A stretch of 37,108 nucleotides of DNA, taken from positions 1 to 37,108 of the forward strand of contig JAJRPK010000036.1 in assembly GCA_024280785.1 (NCBI GenBank), given 5' to 3'. The notes under the pieces are model-generated. The model saw nothing but the letters and a program-made list of their open reading frames with translations. It searched no databases and was not told the DNA's origin. A program made the position numbers and the translations under genes. Shown here piece after piece: positions 8,572 to 17,486 of the stretch (position 1 is the stretch's first letter; the number at the start of each line of letters is the position of its first letter). The DNA comes from Gammaproteobacteria bacterium. Lineage in GTDB: Bacteria; Pseudomonadota; Gammaproteobacteria; Pseudomonadales; UBA7434.

Positions 8572-9417
8572 ATGAACGATAAACTATCTCGAGAAGGTGT
8601 GATTGAGGCGAATAGATATGTTCACTCTTCAATTGTTGAAGAATACAATAACTCTCCCCATTTTAACCCAGAAAATAAAGCACGGGTTAGCTCGATTCTC
8701 GACGATTTAGTTGATGAAATGGCGCTCAATGGGCGTGAGCCGAACCAAATTATAGATTTTTGCTGCGGTACGGGTTTTATCGTAGATTTGGTTAAAAATT
8801 CGTTTGCCCGAGTGGTAGGGGTGGATGTTACCCAAGAGATGTTAGACAAAGTCGATATTTCGTCTGGTAATATTGAGTTGTTTAACTGTGCTGCTGAGAA
8901 TACGCCTTTTGACGACAATAGTTTTGATATGGCTACCGCCTATTCGTGTTTGGACCACTTGTTAAATTACGAAGAGTTTTTTGCTGAGGCATACCGGGTA
9001 TTGAAACCTGGGGGTATTTTGTACATTGACCTGAATCCCAATCGGGCATTTTGGCATATGCTGAAAACTGTTCAGCATATGCCAGAACTTCACGAGAATT
9101 TGAGTCGAGAAATTTATAACACATTGAATAACGATGAGCGTAATTCAAAGAAATACAATATTGACATCGATCGACTGGTAATGGCGGAACCCATTAAAAA
9201 TCATCAGTTTGGGTTTGATGATGATGAGGTCAGAGCGGTGGCCAAAAAAATTGGTTTTTCCAAGTTTAAAGCAAGCTACCATTGGTTTCTTAACGAAGGC
9301 ATTGTTTTGCATGAGCAATCTGAAGATCATGCCAGCACAATTAACTCTTATTTTCAGAGTATCCTCCCTGCATCTAAGTCGTTATTTAAATACCTTGGCT
9401 TTGTTCTAACTAAGTAG
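8572..9417 (+). CDS. Class I SAM-dependent methyltransferase
   Basis: Methyltransf_11-type Rossmann enzyme. Motif I is IDFCCGTGF (about residues 62-70), motif II is VVGVDVTQEML, the next strand carries AAENTPFDDNSFDMAT, and motif IV-like EAYRVLKPGGILYIDLNP follows. The C-terminal part (about 180-281) is less conserved and probably binds substrate. An AGGA ribosome site lies 6 bases before the ATG. It heads a plus-strand set with the PhyH-family dioxygenase (5 to 11 bases away, depending on its start) and the PglD-like acyltransferase. Context suggests methylation of a sugar or sugar substituent rather than of a cofactor, but the substrate is not evident. Confidence 0.8.
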   Translation: MNDKLSREGVIEANRYVHSSIVEEYNNSPHFNPENKARVSSILDDLVDEMALNGREPNQIIDFCCGTGFIVDLVKNSFARVVGVDVTQEMLDKVDISSGNIELFNCAAENTPFDDNSFDMATAYSCLDHLLNYEEFFAEAYRVLKPGGILYIDLNPNRAFWHMLKTVQHMPELHENLSREIYNTLNNDERNSKKYNIDIDRLVMAEPIKNHQFGFDDDEVRAVAKKIGFSKFKASYHWFLNEGIVLHEQSEDHASTINSYFQSILPASKSLFKYLGFVLTK

Positions 9418-9428
9418 GTTGTTTGTCA

Positions 9429-10190
9429 ATGGATAGCCTAGAAGCTCGGTTGCAGGAATTCCATAATACAGGGTATACAATTGTACCGGCGGTTCTTGAT
9501 AACGAATTCGTAGTTGGTTTACGTTCGGAGCTATGTCGCGCTATCGAGGAAGATAAAAAAGATTATTCTGGTGTTTTTGATGCTGGAATGGTTCACAATT
9601 TGATGATGCGTGGAAAGCTTCTTGCTCAAGTGTTAGAGAATGACACTATGAATGAGACCGTAAGCAGCATTATGTCCGACACCCACATTTTATATGCCTA
9701 TCAGTCGTCTAGCCTTCCGCCAGGGAGTAGCAACTACGGTGGCCGAGTGCATGTTGATAGTCCTAGATTTATAGAGAACTACTGTACAAATGTTGGGGTG
9801 ATCTTTCCTCTCGATGATTTCACTATTGAAAACGGCGCAACTCATGTATTACCGGGAAGCCATAAACTAGAATTCGTCGATCGCGACGTCGAAGACCGGT
9901 ATTTTAGAGCCGTATGTAAAAAAGGAGATATGATCGTATTTCATGGCCGTCTTTGGCACCGGGCGGGAGTTAATAAAACTGATGGTTTTAGGCATGCGAT
10001 TACACTGAATATGTGCAGATCATATATGCGCCAGCGATTCGACTTTCCTCGCATGCTTTCTAACGCATTAATTGATTCTTTAAGTGAGCAGGGTAAGAGA
10101 TTGATTGGAATGAATGTCAGGGTCCCAGTCAGCCTTGCAGAATTTTATTTGCCTGAAGGTGAGCGGCTCTATAAATCTAATCAGGGGTGA
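9429..10190 (+). CDS. Phytanoyl-CoA dioxygenase (PhyH) family protein
   Basis: Non-haem Fe(II)/2-oxoglutarate-dependent oxygenase of the PhyH family. The facial triad is visible as HVDSP (His and Asp) with the distal His in LWHRAGVNK, and the 2-oxoglutarate-binding arginine is probably in GFRHAITLN. GATHVLPGSHK is another hallmark of PhyH enzymes. The frame also has a TTG start at 9423, two codons upstream, but the ATG at 9429 is better spaced from AGTAGG and gives 253 residues. PhyH proteins in polysaccharide clusters are known, but their substrates are usually undetermined; hydroxylation of a sugar or acyl substituent is a reasonable guess. The stop lies 3 bases before the next start. Confidence 0.8.
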   Translation: MDSLEARLQEFHNTGYTIVPAVLDNEFVVGLRSELCRAIEEDKKDYSGVFDAGMVHNLMMRGKLLAQVLENDTMNETVSSIMSDTHILYAYQSSSLPPGSSNYGGRVHVDSPRFIENYCTNVGVIFPLDDFTIENGATHVLPGSHKLEFVDRDVEDRYFRAVCKKGDMIVFHGRLWHRAGVNKTDGFRHAITLNMCRSYMRQRFDFPRMLSNALIDSLSEQGKRLIGMNVRVPVSLAEFYLPEGERLYKSNQG

Positions 10191-10193
10191 TTT

Positions 10194-10832
10194 TTGAAAA
10201 AAAAATTACTGATCTACGGGGCAGGTTCATTTGCTCGACAAATGCGATTTTATTTCGATTCGGATAGTGACTATGAAGTAGTTCATTTTGTCGTTGATGA
10301 TTGCTACTACAGCGCAGACCGTTTTGATGGTTTGGCTGTTCTTCGGTTTGAAGAAATTGTTGAGTCATGCCCTCCTCAAGATTACGATATGTTTGTCGCG
10401 ATTGGCTATAAAAATATGGGTTTGCGCTCGTCGATGTTTCAAAGGGCAATTTCAGGAGGCTATTTTTTGGCGAGTTACATAAGCTCGTCTGCGGTAATCG
10501 CCAGCAACGCAAAAATTGGGAAGAATAACGTATTTTTCCCTCAGGTCGTTATAGAGCCGTTTGCCGAGATTAAAGATAATAATATATTTTGGAGTAACAC
10601 AACGATTTGCCATGATGTAAAAATAGGGAGCCATTGTTTTTTTGCGGTTAACTCTATTATTGGCGGTGAAAGCGAGGTGGGCGACACCTGTTTTATTGGT
10701 TTTAATTCAGTCGTTAGAGAAATGCTGAAGATTGGCAGCAACACTTTTCTAGCTGCGGCCAGTTATATAAATAAAAATTCGGATGGCTCGGCAATGTACA
10801 TGGGGGTGCCGGCAAAAAAACACCTTACATAG
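10194..10832 (+). CDS. PglD/NeuD-like sugar acyltransferase
   Basis: Two-part protein. Residues 1 to about 90 form a small Rossmann domain starting LLIYGAGSFARQM, and residues about 95-205 form a left-handed beta-helix with hexapeptide repeats such as SAVIASNAKIGKNN and VKIGSHCFFAVNSIIGG. This arrangement is that of PglD (acetyl-CoA: UDP-4-amino-sugar acetyltransferase) and NeuD. It ends in MGVPAKKHL, the common C-terminus of hexapeptide acyltransferases. The start is TTG 10194-10196, after an AGGGG ribosome site. An N-acylation of the 4-amino sugar made by the nearby WecE is the most economical role; O-acetylation is the alternative. It is convergent with the gene at 10841. Confidence 0.8.
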   Translation: MKKKLLIYGAGSFARQMRFYFDSDSDYEVVHFVVDDCYYSADRFDGLAVLRFEEIVESCPPQDYDMFVAIGYKNMGLRSSMFQRAISGGYFLASYISSSAVIASNAKIGKNNVFFPQVVIEPFAEIKDNNIFWSNTTICHDVKIGSHCFFAVNSIIGGESEVGDTCFIGFNSVVREMLKIGSNTFLAAASYINKNSDGSAMYMGVPAKKHLT

Positions 10833-10840
10833 GCGGGCTG

Positions 10841-11725
10841 CTACAGCCAGAAGTTTAGTTTTTTCCAGGGCATTTCTGTAAAAAGTGATTGCGTGGCATT
10901 AATAACGTCGTGATTAATTGTGCCAATCTTCCCTTGTTCTTTTTCGATATAACCAAGCACTGTGTCTATGTTCGCGTAACCTGTTACGTTGTGTGTGGGG
11001 TATTTAGAGTAATTTTTCTTTTTAAAGCCAAGCATGCTTTTAAAACTAGGCTTGGCGTATTTTAACTCTGCGTTGTAAAGATTGGGGGCACCGTACATGT
11101 TGCAAGCAATGGTTTTTCTTCCCATATGGGCTAGTTCCCACATCGTGCTATTGCCACCTAATTCGTTAGGCTTTATAAAGATAAAGGCATTCGTATAAAC
11201 TTTTTCAATCAGGTCTTGCATCGAAAGATGGCTAGCAAAAATAAACCTGTCTTCCCCTAAATGCTCGATCAAAGGGACGATACATTCTTTGAAAAGGCCT
11301 TTGTTAAGGCCGCTATTATCGTTTAAATAATCTCTTTGATAGTTGCCGCTGTATACGTAAATTTTGTCACCTAAAGGGGTGTTGGTCGGTATATGGTTGA
11401 AATCTTTAACAGATACTGGCCAGGGCTTACATATCACTCCTCGGCTAGAAAGCTGGTGATTTAGCGACTGAGAAAAAACAGGGCAGAAGGTATTGTTAAA
11501 ACTGGGTATCTTCTTAACGTTTTCAAAATCCGATCCGCCGAGAAAAAGTATTTTATAGGATTTATGGTTAATGAATCTTTCTATATCTTCGGGGTGGTAT
11601 ACCCCAATAAAAATTGCCGGGGCATTTGGGTCGTGGTAATCGGCACACGACCAGCTCTTTAGGATATTTTCTTTAAAAAAATCTACCCCGCGAGAAACGT
11701 AGCATTGTGAAAAATCATCTTGCAT
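10841..11725 (-). CDS. Putative GT-B-like glycosyltransferase, unassigned
   Basis: I do not recognise a specific family. The 294 residues have a hydrophobic strand AIFIGVYH near residue 37, KILFLGGSDFEN (about 58-69), a central KIYVYSGNYQRDYL, and a C-terminal stretch FIFIKPNELGGNSTMWELAH followed by MGRKTIACNM. That last block resembles the nucleotide-sugar-binding part of GT-B enzymes (Gly-rich loop plus a Glu helix). No signal peptide or membrane segment is visible. Its position between polysaccharide genes supports a glycosyltransferase-like role. It is convergent with the PglD-like gene, their stops being 8 bases apart. Confidence 0.55.
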   Translation of the reverse strand: MQDDFSQCYVSRGVDFFKENILKSWSCADYHDPNAPAIFIGVYHPEDIERFINHKSYKILFLGGSDFENVKKIPSFNNTFCPVFSQSLNHQLSSRGVICKPWPVSVKDFNHIPTNTPLGDKIYVYSGNYQRDYLNDNSGLNKGLFKECIVPLIEHLGEDRFIFASHLSMQDLIEKVYTNAFIFIKPNELGGNSTMWELAHMGRKTIACNMYGAPNLYNAELKYAKPSFKSMLGFKKKNYSKYPTHNVTGYANIDTVLGYIEKEQGKIGTINHDVINATQSLFTEMPWKKLNFWL

Positions 11726-11874
11726 TTATTCTGAGCATCGTTGAATGGCCTTTAGGCGGTGGGAAATAACAGTATTTTCAGCGTAAATATATCAGATTCA
11801 GTAACTGAGTACGAACGCACGGCGTATTTATCTCGCAATGCATCTTGCTGCCAAAGCCTCAATTTAATATTGAC

Positions 11875-12885
11875 CTAATGGTCTAGCTGATATAACGTTC
11901 TCATCGAAAATCCGTAATATATTAACTCTTTGAAGTCATTAGCAAGAATACTGCTAGACAAAGCATTAGAGCTAATGAGGCCAGCCATTATTTCGGCAGA
12001 TTTTTTATAATTGCGTTTTTCGAAGCAATGCTGCATATTTGCTAAGTGTAATCTGCCAACAAATATTTCCTTGCGGTCTACTTCGAACTGTTCAAAGTAA
12101 TGTATGGCACTGTCTATTATGTCTTCTTCATTTCTTTGGGTCATTACTAAGTCTAATTCAGCAATGTCAGCATCTGTGATCGCTCTATTTGTTTTCACGG
12201 CTAGAGTGCTCGCTGCTGTGCTTATTGGAGTAATAAGCCCTGATTCTATCCAGATATAAACAGCGGCAATTAATGTGGCTGACCAGTGGTAGAAAAAATC
12301 CTGGTACACAATATACGAGCCGTTGGCTAATTTGGGTGCGAACCGGTTCAACAATGTTCGGTATTCTTCATACCATTTGGGTAGATCAAAGTGGATAAGT
12401 CTTATCGTTGAATGATCGTGAATCATATCCATAAGTTCGCATTGATTAATGCTTAGCGTGTTTTTGTCTACATCTTTTGAATAGTGTTTAAAAATTTCGA
12501 CAAAGCTAAGAATTCCGTCAGATTCAGACAGTAAATGTGTTACTCCTCCTTTGTCAGCGAATTCCTTAGCGTGAGGGGCAAAGGGCCCATCGACGGCGCA
12601 GGAAAAACTGTCGAACACGGCAAGAGCAGAGACAGACCGTCCGTTAAGTTCGCTGTTGCTTTGGATAATACCGTCAATAATGCATCGGCTGCTTTTTCCG
12701 AAAAACGAACCAAACTCCACTATTTTTTCATCTTTTTTTAAAGTAATTGATTTTGCCAGTTCAAATAAAAGTTTTTGTTCGATAGGTTCGATCATGCCGG
12801 GAATGGCGTTAAGGCCAGCTAATTTAGGTGTGTCCGCACCAGAAATATATTTTTTTATAGATTTCAATAGAGATTTTCTAGGCAT
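11875..12885 (-). CDS. TylF/CmcI-like class I SAM methyltransferase
   Basis: The N-terminal half carries a Methyltransf_24/TylF-type Rossmann fold: KIVEFGSFFGKSSRCI (about 54-69) is motif I, ALAVFDSFSC is the acidic strand, and RLIHFDLPKWYEEY plus NGSYIVYQDFFYHW resemble the metal/substrate region of TylF, where the usual IDGDxY is replaced by HFDLPKW. The C-terminal third (about 250-336) is helical-looking and unassigned. TylF relatives methylate sugar hydroxyls in macrolides and surface glycans, so O-methylation of a glycan is plausible. It is flanked by non-coding gaps of 149 and 108 bases. The substituted acidic motif leaves its activity open. Confidence 0.65.
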   Translation of the reverse strand: MPRKSLLKSIKKYISGADTPKLAGLNAIPGMIEPIEQKLLFELAKSITLKKDEKIVEFGSFFGKSSRCIIDGIIQSNSELNGRSVSALAVFDSFSCAVDGPFAPHAKEFADKGGVTHLLSESDGILSFVEIFKHYSKDVDKNTLSINQCELMDMIHDHSTIRLIHFDLPKWYEEYRTLLNRFAPKLANGSYIVYQDFFYHWSATLIAAVYIWIESGLITPISTAASTLAVKTNRAITDADIAELDLVMTQRNEEDIIDSAIHYFEQFEVDRKEIFVGRLHLANMQHCFEKRNYKKSAEIMAGLISSNALSSSILANDFKELIYYGFSMRTLYQLDH

Positions 12886-12993
12886 GGTCTATTTTCCTTG
12901 TTTCGAACTCAAATAATTTTCTGTCAGCGGCAATATAATTTTTCACCGCGTAGAGAGAGAAAAATATTGAGGGCCCACCGTTATTTCATTTGC

Positions 12994-14502
12994 TTAGCTA
13001 TTTTTTATGCGGTAAATTTTTGTTGCGAGCTTTATAAAAAGTAAAGCCACATAACCGCGTATTTTTTTTATTAACGTATTCTTTCTATGCCATTTTGTTT
13101 GTCTGTAAGGTGGGTTAAACAGGCGATCTGCCCAACTGACGTATTTTGGTATATCGCTTGGATCATAGAGTGCTGTATTTAGTTGAAATATTAATGTAGG
13201 CCTCACATTACCAAGAAAAACTTCATTTTTGACTTGAGAGCGAGAAATAAATTGATGCTGAATGGCACTGGCAAGCTCTGCAACCCATATTACGGCTAAG
13301 GGGTTTCGTTTTGATAGCCAAGGTTGAAGTACCATATCGGTGTAGTGAAGGAGTTTAGTTTTCTCGGCATCAAAATGTTCGAGCGAGTTCCATTCATGCT
13401 CAATTAGGCCATCTTTTCGCTCGGCTATTTTCATTTGGTATACGAGATCTTCGTAGTTTAATTCGTTGCTATCTAACGCGGATACTATATTTACTATATC
13501 CCAATTTAATGCAGAACAGTCCATTAGCATAACGCTGTATTGTGGAATCCTGCCGCTGGATGTTTCTTCCCAGGCGCTAAGCACCTGCTGGCCTTTCATA
13601 TCTCTGTAAGCCAGGCCGCGAATGTCGGTAAAAACTTGCATGTCTGAGTCTAGGTATATGGCTCGACCTTTATGAGAGCACAGCTGCGGAATCAAAAAAC
13701 GTTGAAATGAGAACGGAGTTCTCGGTTGGTTTTTTTTGCTTTTGGGTGTAGGTATATGAATATTAGCTTCGCACAAGGGGAGTACTTCAACGTTAGCACT
13801 AGTGTGCAATTTTATCGAGTATTCAAGTACCTTTGTAGCAAGCCATTGATCATTGGTTGTTCCTACGAACACTTTTATACTTTCTTCTCCCAGTGGGGTT
13901 AGCGTCGCACCGAATTTATCTAAGGAGTTGGCAATGGCAATAAACTGTGAGTTGAATGATTGCCTATCATTGGCTAGAAGGGTTTTCTCTTTAAGTGAGT
14001 CAAAGGCATTACTATAGTATTGGCCTCCATCAATACCAATAGATCGCAATGTTTTTTCGCCGGATGATACTAATAGAGCCACCACGGCATCGGCGCTAAA
14101 AAATTTTACAGGTATGATCGGATAGTTTTTTTTGTGGATAAGCGATGTTGAAGAGTTATACCAGATGAGTCTTTTTTCCGCGTTCATTTCGCGTAACAAT
14201 GGAATCTTGCTTTCCCAGTCCGACAAAGATAATTCCCCGGCAGAGTTGTCTACATGGGGATAGAAGGGCATTAATAAAAAACGGGCGTTTTTTTTAATTA
14301 CCTCAGCTAATGGCTCAATTATGTCGATATCAATTACGTGACATATTTCAGCTTTTTGCAGAGTAATAGCGTGGTTAAGCACTAATTTTCGATATTTAGT
14401 GGTATCGTAGTCGGCTATTTTGTTGAACGATGGGCCTTTACCTATCAAGAGCCATGGTAGGTCGCTAGGGTTGTCAGCCATCCAATCTATAAAATTTTGC
14501 AT
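12994..14502 (-). CDS. Two-domain protein: MptE/DUF115-like N-terminus and GT8-like glycosyltransferase C-terminus
   Basis: Residues 1 to about 205 begin WLLIGKGPSFNKIADYD (17-33) and later have SIGIDGGQYYSNAF (about 154-167). These two blocks recall the DUF115/6-hydroxymethylpterin-pyrophosphokinase-like fold and GT42-type sialyltransferases (GNGPS motif). Residues about 208-420 look like a GT-A domain: IKVFVGTTNDQWLA, FSFQRFLIPQL, AIYLDSDMQVF with the DXD metal site at 285-287, and HYTDMVLQPW, similar to the HxG..KPW-type ending of GT8 enzymes. The C-terminus (about 470-502) is basic with a hydrophobic helix, perhaps a membrane contact. It probably acts in surface glycan assembly. Both domain calls rest on motifs only. 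Confidence 0.6.
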   Translation of the reverse strand: MQNFIDWMADNPSDLPWLLIGKGPSFNKIADYDTTKYRKLVLNHAITLQKAEICHVIDIDIIEPLAEVIKKNARFLLMPFYPHVDNSAGELSLSDWESKIPLLREMNAEKRLIWYNSSTSLIHKKNYPIIPVKFFSADAVVALLVSSGEKTLRSIGIDGGQYYSNAFDSLKEKTLLANDRQSFNSQFIAIANSLDKFGATLTPLGEESIKVFVGTTNDQWLATKVLEYSIKLHTSANVEVLPLCEANIHIPTPKSKKNQPRTPFSFQRFLIPQLCSHKGRAIYLDSDMQVFTDIRGLAYRDMKGQQVLSAWEETSSGRIPQYSVMLMDCSALNWDIVNIVSALDSNELNYEDLVYQMKIAERKDGLIEHEWNSLEHFDAEKTKLLHYTDMVLQPWLSKRNPLAVIWVAELASAIQHQFISRSQVKNEVFLGNVRPTLIFQLNTALYDPSDIPKYVSWADRLFNPPYRQTKWHRKNTLIKKIRGYVALLFIKLATKIYRIKNS

Positions 14503-14579
14503 GCTTTCTGCCTAAATCGTAGAGGTATATGTGTTTTTCAGCCTGATGAATGATTTTATCTTATTTGGAGGGCGTATAG

Positions 14580-15662
14580 GTGAGTGATTTTCCTCTGCTG
14601 AAGCCTCTTCACGATGTCTCCTCTGAACCCTCAGTTTCCATCGCGATGACAACCTATAATGGCGAAAGCTATTTAGAAGAGCAGCTGTATTCGATACTTA
14701 AGCAAGATTATCCTGTCGCTGAAATAGTGATCTGCGATGATGCTTCGACTGATCAAACTAAAGCTATATTGCAGTCCTTTTCATCCAAATTGATAACCGT
14801 CCATTGCAACACGTCTAACTTGGGTTATGTGAAAAACTTTCAGCAAGCTATGCAAATGTGTAGCGGGGATTATATTGCACTATGTGATCAGGACGATATT
14901 TGGCTGCCGAACAAAATTTCCACCCAAGTTGATTTGATGCAGCAAAATAAGCTGTCGGCAGTTTTTAGCGACGCTACTCTCATTGATGATCATGGAGATG
15001 AAATAGACGTGGGGTTGTGGGCCTCTCTTGGGTTGGAGAATCGGTTAGCTAAAGGTATCGACTTTCGGGCCTTCTATTTATCGAACTGTGTGACGGGTTG
15101 TACTTTAATGGTGACGAAAGAGCTGGTGAATATAGCCTGCCCCTTTCCTGATAGCGTACCCCATGATTGGTGGTTAGCTTATCACGCTGCCCATCAAAAC
15201 AGCCTGGCTTTTAGCAAAAAGAAGTTAGTTGCCTATCGGCAGCATAGTAACAACGTCATTGGCGTGTCGGGAATGGGTCAAAAAAAATGGTTTGAAATGG
15301 ACTGGAAACGATGGTTGGGCACACTGAGTTTAAGGTTGAAGTTGCGTAAGCTAGTAACCGGGATGCGTGGGACCCAAAAGCGGCTTCGAGCCATGCTGGC
15401 TCATGAGGCGACCAGTAATACAGGGCCGTCGAAAGAATTGCAATATTTGAATAGCTGGATTGATGATAGACTAGACAGTAAGGATTTGGATCAGTACCGG
15501 CCGTTTTTTAAGTCGGGAGGCGCGACGTTTCAATTTTTTCATCCCGCCGATCGATATTGTAGAGGGCTGGACGAATGCAAGCGGCGCGTAGCTAATAGAG
15601 TATTGTTAAGGTATTTTATTATTTTTTTGCTTGCAGGCTCTCTCGCTGCGGCGTTTATTTAG
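14580..15662 (+). CDS. GT2 glycosyltransferase (rhamnosyltransferase/EpsE-like)
   Basis: Family 2 GT-A enzyme. The sequence runs SVSIAMTTYNGESYLEEQL (about 19-37), ICDDASTDQT, then DYIALCDQDDIWLPNKI with the DXD-type metal site, and VPHDWWLAYHAA with the catalytic-base region. These blocks match the EpsE/RfbF type that transfers rhamnose and related sugars in exopolysaccharide synthesis. The GTG start at 14580 has a GGAGG ribosome site. The C-terminal 20 residues are strongly hydrophobic (IIFLLAGSLAAA), suggesting a membrane anchor. It is followed 57 bases later by the ABC exporter in the same direction and probably shares its transcript. Confidence 0.85.
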   Translation: MSDFPLLKPLHDVSSEPSVSIAMTTYNGESYLEEQLYSILKQDYPVAEIVICDDASTDQTKAILQSFSSKLITVHCNTSNLGYVKNFQQAMQMCSGDYIALCDQDDIWLPNKISTQVDLMQQNKLSAVFSDATLIDDHGDEIDVGLWASLGLENRLAKGIDFRAFYLSNCVTGCTLMVTKELVNIACPFPDSVPHDWWLAYHAAHQNSLAFSKKKLVAYRQHSNNVIGVSGMGQKKWFEMDWKRWLGTLSLRLKLRKLVTGMRGTQKRLRAMLAHEATSNTGPSKELQYLNSWIDDRLDSKDLDQYRPFFKSGGATFQFFHPADRYCRGLDECKRRVANRVLLRYFIIFLLAGSLAAAFI

Positions 15663-15719
15663 CGGTCAAAAAGTGTATAAAGCACTCCTTAGAGTTGGCC
15701 ACAATATATTTTCAAACAG

Positions 15720-17486
15720 TTGGGTTATTTGTTGCAAAATTCAGATTCAGCAGAACAGTCGGAAGACCTTGACGTCGTCCAGACATACCGACGGATTGCG
15801 ACCTATTTGTGGCCGTATCTTTCCTACCTCCTTATAGCTTTTTTTGGTTTTGGTTTGTATGCCATTACCCAGCCTGGATTCGCCATGCTGATGGAAGCTT
15901 TTATCAGGGCGCTTGACGGGGAGCAAGTACGTGGGCTGTACTTTGTTCCTAGCGCTTGTGTGGCGATTGCGCTGCTTCGGGGTATTGGTAGCTATCTGGG
16001 CAGTTACTACATGGCCAAAACAAGTGCAAATTTTGTTCATAATCTTCGCTGTGATTTGTTTGGGCACATAGTTGCTTTGCCCATTCCTTATTTTGACAAG
16101 AATAAGAGTGGTCGGTTAGTTTCGCTGTTTACCTATAATACCAATGTGGTGGCTAGCTCTGGTACGCAAGCAATGACGACGCTCGTTCGTGAAGGACTTA
16201 CAGTGATCGCGCTGTTCGCTTATCTGTTAGTACAAAACTTCCAATTGACCCTCGTATTTCTGCTGCTAGGTCCGCCTTTGGGTTTGGCGATTAACTGGAT
16301 CGGAAAAAAAATCAAACACTTTGGTCGTGGAATCCAAGCGTCAATCGGCGAATTAAACCACGTCTCTGCCGAGGTGTTTGGGGGCATTCGATTAGTTAAA
16401 TCGGCTGTGGGAGAGGCTGACGCCAAAAGGCGGTTTCAATCAATCAGTGCGACAACAAAAAAGTTTGGACTTCGTTTGGCTAAAGTGAGTTCAATATATG
16501 CTCCCATGATGCAGATGATGATTGTCATGGCGTTGGCTGTTGTGATGTACGTTGTACTGCTTTCGCGCGATACTATGGAAGCTGCGGAGCTAATAGCTTA
16601 TGTCGTTGCTGCCGGCTTGCTACCCAAACCGATTAGAAGCCTGAGTGGGGTTTATCCTCGACTTTTACAGGGAGTTGTCGCGGCGGAAGAAGTCTTCCGC
16701 CATATAGATTATGAAAAAGAACTGGATACTGGACAGCTTGATGCGGTAAATATAAAGGGAAACCTAAGGTTTGAAAATGTAGATTTTAGCTACGAAGGGA
16801 TTGAAAAAAATGTGCTTCAAGGTATTAATTTTGATGTTCCTGCCGGTAAAACAGTGGCACTGGTCGGTCGATCCGGCGGAGGCAAGTCAACATTGGTAAA
16901 TTTAATTCCTAGATTTTATTTGGCTACGGGGGGTGAAATTTTGCTAGATTCTCGGCCCATAAGCGAATATAAGTTGGCCTTTTTAAGAAAAAATATAGCA
17001 ACAGTTTCGCAGCAAGTAACACTGTTTAATGATTCTATAGCTAACAATATTGCTTACGGTGTCGAAGACGTATCAATAGCCGACGTTGAAAAAGCTGCGA
17101 AGGCGGCCAATGCACATGACTTTATTAAAGAGTTGCCCGAAGGTTATGAGACGCTTGTCGGTGAAAATGGCGTATTGTTGTCTGGCGGGCAAAGGCAACG
17201 CATAGCTATTGCGCGGGCAGTTCTTCGAGGGTCAGCCATATTAATCCTGGATGAAGCAACTTCGGCGCTAGACAATGAATCTGAAGTAAAAGTACAAAAT
17301 GCATTAGAAAAATTAATGGCTAACAGAACAACCTTTGTTATTGCGCATCGTCTTTCAACGATAGAGCATGCAGATTCTATTTTGGTATTAGATGAAGGCA
17401 GAATTATCGAGCAGGGAACCCATGCCGACTTAATGGAACAGTCCGGATTTTACCATCGTATGGTTCAGCGAGATTTTAGTGAATGA
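15720..17486 (+). CDS. msbA: MsbA-type lipid/glycolipid ABC exporter (fused permease and ATPase)
   Basis: Half-transporter with a six-helix permease (about residues 30-310) and an ATPase (about 345-585) that flips lipid A or lipid-linked glycans across the inner membrane. Walker A is GRSGGGKST (383-391), the Q-loop is VSQQVTLF (Q431/432), the signature LSGGQ is at 487-491, Walker B is ILILDEATSALD (D511, E512) and the H-loop histidine is H543 in IAHRLST. The 588-residue length fits MsbA. There is no ATG near the N-terminus; TTG 15720 or TTG 15729 must be used and no strong ribosome site is visible, so the start is uncertain. Located between a glycosyltransferase and dTDP-sugar genes, it may export a locus-specific glycolipid instead of, or besides, lipid A. 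Confidence 0.88.
   Translation: MGYLLQNSDSAEQSEDLDVVQTYRRIATYLWPYLSYLLIAFFGFGLYAITQPGFAMLMEAFIRALDGEQVRGLYFVPSACVAIALLRGIGSYLGSYYMAKTSANFVHNLRCDLFGHIVALPIPYFDKNKSGRLVSLFTYNTNVVASSGTQAMTTLVREGLTVIALFAYLLVQNFQLTLVFLLLGPPLGLAINWIGKKIKHFGRGIQASIGELNHVSAEVFGGIRLVKSAVGEADAKRRFQSISATTKKFGLRLAKVSSIYAPMMQMMIVMALAVVMYVVLLSRDTMEAAELIAYVVAAGLLPKPIRSLSGVYPRLLQGVVAAEEVFRHIDYEKELDTGQLDAVNIKGNLRFENVDFSYEGIEKNVLQGINFDVPAGKTVALVGRSGGGKSTLVNLIPRFYLATGGEILLDSRPISEYKLAFLRKNIATVSQQVTLFNDSIANNIAYGVEDVSIADVEKAAKAANAHDFIKELPEGYETLVGENGVLLSGGQRQRIAIARAVLRGSAILILDEATSALDNESEVKVQNALEKLMANRTTFVIAHRLSTIEHADSILVLDEGRIIEQGTHADLMEQSGFYHRMVQRDFSE

Noticed and set aside
10836..10848. GGCTG-CTA-CAGCC hairpin between convergent genes
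   Set aside because: Only a 5-bp stem, and it overlaps the stop of the minus-strand gene; not strong enough for a terminator call.
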